Source: Verrucomicrobiales bacterium
GTDB taxonomy: Bacteria; Verrucomicrobiota; Verrucomicrobiia; Limisphaerales; RI-55
Reading direction: 5' to 3'
NCBI GenBank assembly: GCA_003484235.1
Contig: DNDP01000364.1
Location: 23,437 to 31,316, forward strand
DNA: 7,880 bases
In this document: positions 5,140 to 7,880 of the stretch, in pieces
Layout of the letters: each line of letters begins with the position of its first letter
How positions within the stretch are numbered: the first letter of the stretch is position 1
Program-made: the position numbers and the translations under genes
The notes under the pieces: generated by a model
Databases searched by the model: none
What the model saw: the letters and a program-made list of their open reading frames with translations, nothing else
Told to the model about the DNA's origin: nothing

Positions 5140-7880
5140 TCAATTCATGGGATGCTGCTTGAGCAGTTCGTCGGGGCTGTAGAGGCCCAACTGGTCCTTG
5201 GTCTCCTCGCGGACTCTCTTCACGTGGCCGGGTTGGATCGGTGAAGCCTGATTGCCGAACGAGTTGCGGACATAGGTCAGCACGGAGGCGATTTCCTCGT
5301 CGTTGAGGATATAGCCGAATGGCGTCATGGGGACCTGGCCGGGATAGCTTCTGCCGCTGACCTCGATTGGACCAAAGAGCCCGTTCAGGGTCAGCTTGAT
5401 TAGCCGGTCGGGATCGCCATTGGTCCACTGCGTTCCAGCGATGGGCGGGAACCCGGAATCCGGCAGACCTTTGCCGTCGGGCTGATGGCAGGTGACACAG
5501 TGCGCTTCGCGCGAGTAGATCTCGGCGCCCTTGACGAATCGAACCGCGTCAGCTCCTTCGAGGTGCTTCGGCGCGGCGACTTTCTCCGGCTTCTCGTCCT
5601 TGACGGCGCTGCCCGAGAAGACGTTCGCAGCAAACTCGACACTCTGTGCCATGTGGGAATCGACTTCCCTCGCTTTGGCAATGGCGAGAACAGCGGCCCC
5701 CTCGCCTCGCGGCAGATGGGTGGCAGCGGTGATGGCTTCCAAACGGACCCGGCCGTGTTCGTCATTCGCCGCCCGGGAAAGAACCTCGGTCAGGTTGGGG
5801 AGCTTGTGTTCATTAAAACGGGCCACCCGCACGGCAGCAGCGCGGATGCGGTGATCTTCCGAGTCGAGCAACTCACCGAGAAGGTTCGCATCGATCCGGT
5901 CAGCGCCCCAGGTCACCCAGAGTGCTTCGAGTTTGAACCGCTCGTCTTTCTGCTTCGCAGCCCAGGCGCTCGCCGCCTTCGAAACCTCTAAACCATCGCG
6001 CTCACGCAGCTCGCGGCGGGTGCGGTAGCGGGTCCGGAACTCGGGAAGCGCCAGATTCTCCAGCAGTTCATCGATGGTCGCGCCATCGATTCTGGCGGGT
6101 TGGACCAATGGGCGACCGGGATAGGTCACGCGGTAGATGCGGCCGTGCTCGTGGTCGCGCATCGGATCGCGCGCGCTGTGCTGCATGTGGCCGATCAGCG
6201 CATTCTGCCAGTCGGCTACGTAGAGTGATCCGTCCGGTGCGAACTCAAGATCGACGGGGCGGAAGTTCAGATCCATCGACACAAACAGATCCTGCACGTA
6301 CTCCGTGGTGAACCCGGTGCCGTCCTCGATCAACCGGTGCTGCTTGGCACCGAGGAAACCAATGTCGTTGTTGATCAGAACGTCGCCCTGGACCTCGTCC
6401 GGAAAGTGACGGCTGGAAATGATCTCGATGCCCGAAGTGGGACGCACCTTGTTGCTGGTCAGCAGGTCGGGAGCGTTGAGGTTGGCGCCGTAGCGGGCTT
6501 TAACCGTGCCTGGGAGCATCCACGACATGCTCGGCCCTGAGGTGTGGAGAAAGAAGTCCTGCCCGTAGTCATCGAACACGACGCCCCAGGGGTTGGGGAT
6601 GGAGAACTGGGCATAGCGGAGAATGTGTTTGCGTTGCGGACTGTAGCGCCAGAAGCCGCCGTTGCTGCCCCGCTCGGGCCCGTAGACGCTCTCAGTGTTG
6701 GAATGCAGGAACAGGCCCTCGCACATGATTATGGCACCGCTCGGGTCCGCACAGAATGCGGAAATGGCGTGATGAGTGTCGTGGTCGTCAAAGCCGCTCA
6801 GGAGCAGCTCGTATTCGTCACGCTGGTCGTCGCCATCCGTGTCCCGCAGTCGAACCAGGCTGCCGCTTTGCGACACATACACCCCGTCGTGGGAAATCTC
6901 GAAGCCGATGGGAATGTGCAGATCATCGGCAAAGACGGTCTGCTTGTCGGCAACGCCGTTGTTGTCCGTGTCTTCCAGGATGATCAACTTGTCCTTCGGG
7001 CGCGGGTCACCGATGCGGTAATGCGGGTAGCTTTCCATGGTGGCGACCCAGAGCCGGCCTTTGTTGTCGAACGCGATCTGCACGGGATTCTTCAGATCGG
7101 GAAAGGTCTGCTCCGACGCGAACAGATCGATCTGGTAGCCCGCGGGCACCTCGATCTTGGTCTCGGCCACCTCGCCGGGCAGGTATTCCACGGTCCCGTT
7201 CTTGTTGCTTGGCCGGTAGTTGGTTTCGACGGGCGGCAACTCGATCGTGCCGGCATCCGCAGCCGCCAGATCAAACGCCTGCCCTTGGAGCGCGGCCCAG
7301 ATGGCCCGGTCACGGTTCGCGGTCATCTGGCGCGTTTTCTCCAGTTCGAACGGGTAGTTGCCCGGACCGTAGGGATTGTAACGGCGACCAAACACATGGA
7401 CACCGTTGGGGATCTTGTAGTCGTTGAGCCAGGTGAAGTTCTTGTCCACCACGGCGGCGTGGACCGCATCGCGTTTGTCTTCACTGACCCGGGCTTCGCC
7501 GAAAAGCGCGTCCGCCAACAAAGGCGCCAGCTTCTTGTAGCCCGCCTCGTTGAGAAGCGCGCCGTCCACCGTGAGATCAGCGCTCCACCCTTGCGAAGGC
7601 GAGAAGACATCCACAAAGAGCGCACCGTTGGCCCCGGCGACCTCCCGCATTGCTTCGATGTAGAGTTTCAGGTTCCTGTTGGCTTCCGATCCGTCCGGCA
7701 CGCTGAACCGATCCGACAGGTCCTGCACTGCCGTGGGCGAAACCACGGCGAGCTGCGGCACACTATTGCCATTGTACTTCTGGGAAAGCGTATGGCGGAT
7801 GAAGCCTTCCAGTTCCGCCTTGTAGCGACCGACGTCGCCGGGACCGGCAAAGGAGGAATTGTAGCCGAAGAAGGCGATGA
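5140..7880 (-). CDS. SGNH-like / beta-propeller dehydrogenase-like / HEAT / cytochrome c fusion protein (5' truncated)
   Basis: A 5'-partial gene: the frame is open to the window edge, so GTG at 7761 is not the start. About 912 residues are visible. Order by fragment residue: 1-128, the second half of an SGNH/GDSL-like region, starting IAFFGYNSSFAG and ending near DGALLNEAGY; about 130-235, a conserved linker (NFTWLNDYKIPNGVHVFGRR); about 239-587, a propeller of the kind annotated in PVC bacteria as putative membrane-bound dehydrogenase, with GRLWVATMESYP, calcium-like loops DTDNNG and DTDGDD, and GSLYVADWQN; about 600-740, helical HEAT-like repeats; about 772-876, a cytochrome c domain with heme motif CVTCH (794-798) and likely axial Met in VPMTPFGY (851). 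The protein should be exported for heme attachment; its signal lies outside the window. It probably oxidises a sugar or alcohol and transfers electrons to heme, but the substrate is unknown. In the SGNH part the expected DxxH reads DGAL, so esterase activity is doubtful. First visible gene of the operon. Confidence 0.88.
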   Translation of the reverse strand, partial: IAFFGYNSSFAGPGDVGRYKAELEGFIRHTLSQKYNGNSVPQLAVVSPTAVQDLSDRFSVPDGSEANRNLKLYIEAMREVAGANGALFVDVFSPSQGWSADLTVDGALLNEAGYKKLAPLLADALFGEARVSEDKRDAVHAAVVDKNFTWLNDYKIPNGVHVFGRRYNPYGPGNYPFELEKTRQMTANRDRAIWAALQGQAFDLAAADAGTIELPPVETNYRPSNKNGTVEYLPGEVAETKIEVPAGYQIDLFASEQTFPDLKNPVQIAFDNKGRLWVATMESYPHYRIGDPRPKDKLIILEDTDNNGVADKQTVFADDLHIPIGFEISHDGVYVSQSGSLVRLRDTDGDDQRDEYELLLSGFDDHDTHHAISAFCADPSGAIIMCEGLFLHSNTESVYGPERGSNGGFWRYSPQRKHILRYAQFSIPNPWGVVFDDYGQDFFLHTSGPSMSWMLPGTVKARYGANLNAPDLLTSNKVRPTSGIEIISSRHFPDEVQGDVLINNDIGFLGAKQHRLIEDGTGFTTEYVQDLFVSMDLNFRPVDLEFAPDGSLYVADWQNALIGHMQHSARDPMRDHEHGRIYRVTYPGRPLVQPARIDGATIDELLENLALPEFRTRYRTRRELRERDGLEVSKAASAWAAKQKDERFKLEALWVTWGADRIDANLLGELLDSEDHRIRAAAVRVARFNEHKLPNLTEVLSRAANDEHGRVRLEAITAATHLPRGEGAAVLAIAKAREVDSHMAQSVEFAANVFSGSAVKDEKPEKVAAPKHLEGADAVRFVKGAEIYSREAHCVTCHQPDGKGLPDSGFPPIAGTQWTNGDPDRLIKLTLNGLFGPIEVSGRSYPGQVPMTPFGYILNDEEIASVLTYVRNSFGNQASPIQPGHVKRVREETKDQLGLYSPDELLKQHPMN
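5485..5499 (-). other. Covalent heme-binding CxxCH motif
   Basis: Codons for Cys-Val-Thr-Cys-His in the context REAHCVTCHQPDGKGLP, typical of class I c-type cytochromes: the two cysteines bind heme and the His is the proximal ligand. A Met codon at 5326-5328 (VPMTPFG) is placed as the likely distal ligand. Only one CxxCH is seen in the visible part of the protein, so one heme is expected unless others lie upstream of the window. Confidence 0.93.

Noticed and set aside
7759..7761. GTG as the start of the cytochrome fusion gene
   Set aside because: The frame stays open to the window edge and the 39 upstream codons encode conserved SGNH-like sequence (FFGYNSSFAG), so the gene continues beyond position 7880.

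Overview
The window looks like a chromosomal stretch from a GC-rich bacterium of the PVC superphylum, most likely Verrucomicrobiota, with Planctomycetota or a relative as the alternative. The main evidence is the large minus-strand gene. It joins an SGNH-like region, a dehydrogenase-type beta-propeller, HEAT-like helices and a C-terminal c-type cytochrome, an architecture I know mainly from Pirellula/Verrucomicrobium-type genomes. Several exported Cys-type sulfatases in one place also fit. This assignment is inference from recognised families; no search was run.

Layout: (1) 1-357 (+) is the last 118 codons of glmS, glucosamine-6-phosphate synthase, a housekeeping gene. (2) 358-532 is a 175-bp gap with a perfect 9-bp inverted repeat. 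(3) 533-1984 (+) is a complete exported sulfatase with a CSPSR formylglycine motif. (4) 1985-2094 is a 110-bp gap between convergent genes. (5) 7880-2095 (-) is a probable three-gene operon, read right to left. Its first gene is the cytochrome/propeller protein, whose 5' end lies outside the window. After 70 bp comes an exported alginate-lyase-superfamily protein, and 2 bp after its stop comes a second, longer exported sulfatase with a CAPTR motif and a C-terminal accessory domain.

Working together: the two sulfatases and the lyase-like protein carry export signals and would act in the periplasm or outside the cell. The simplest reading is a small locus for breaking down a sulfated, uronic-acid-containing polysaccharide: sulfatases remove sulfate esters and the lyase cleaves the uronate backbone. 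The cytochrome fusion may oxidise a released sugar or polyol and pass electrons to a c-heme, but its substrate cannot be read from the sequence. The link is physical only (same strand, tight spacing); the substrate and co-regulation are inferred.

I found no RNA genes, mobile elements, CRISPR arrays, frameshifts or phage genes. The many long ORFs opposite the real genes are high-GC shadows. Nothing here demands an entirely new system. The observations most worth checking are the SGNH-like region that has lost its catalytic histidine and the fusion/operon arrangement.
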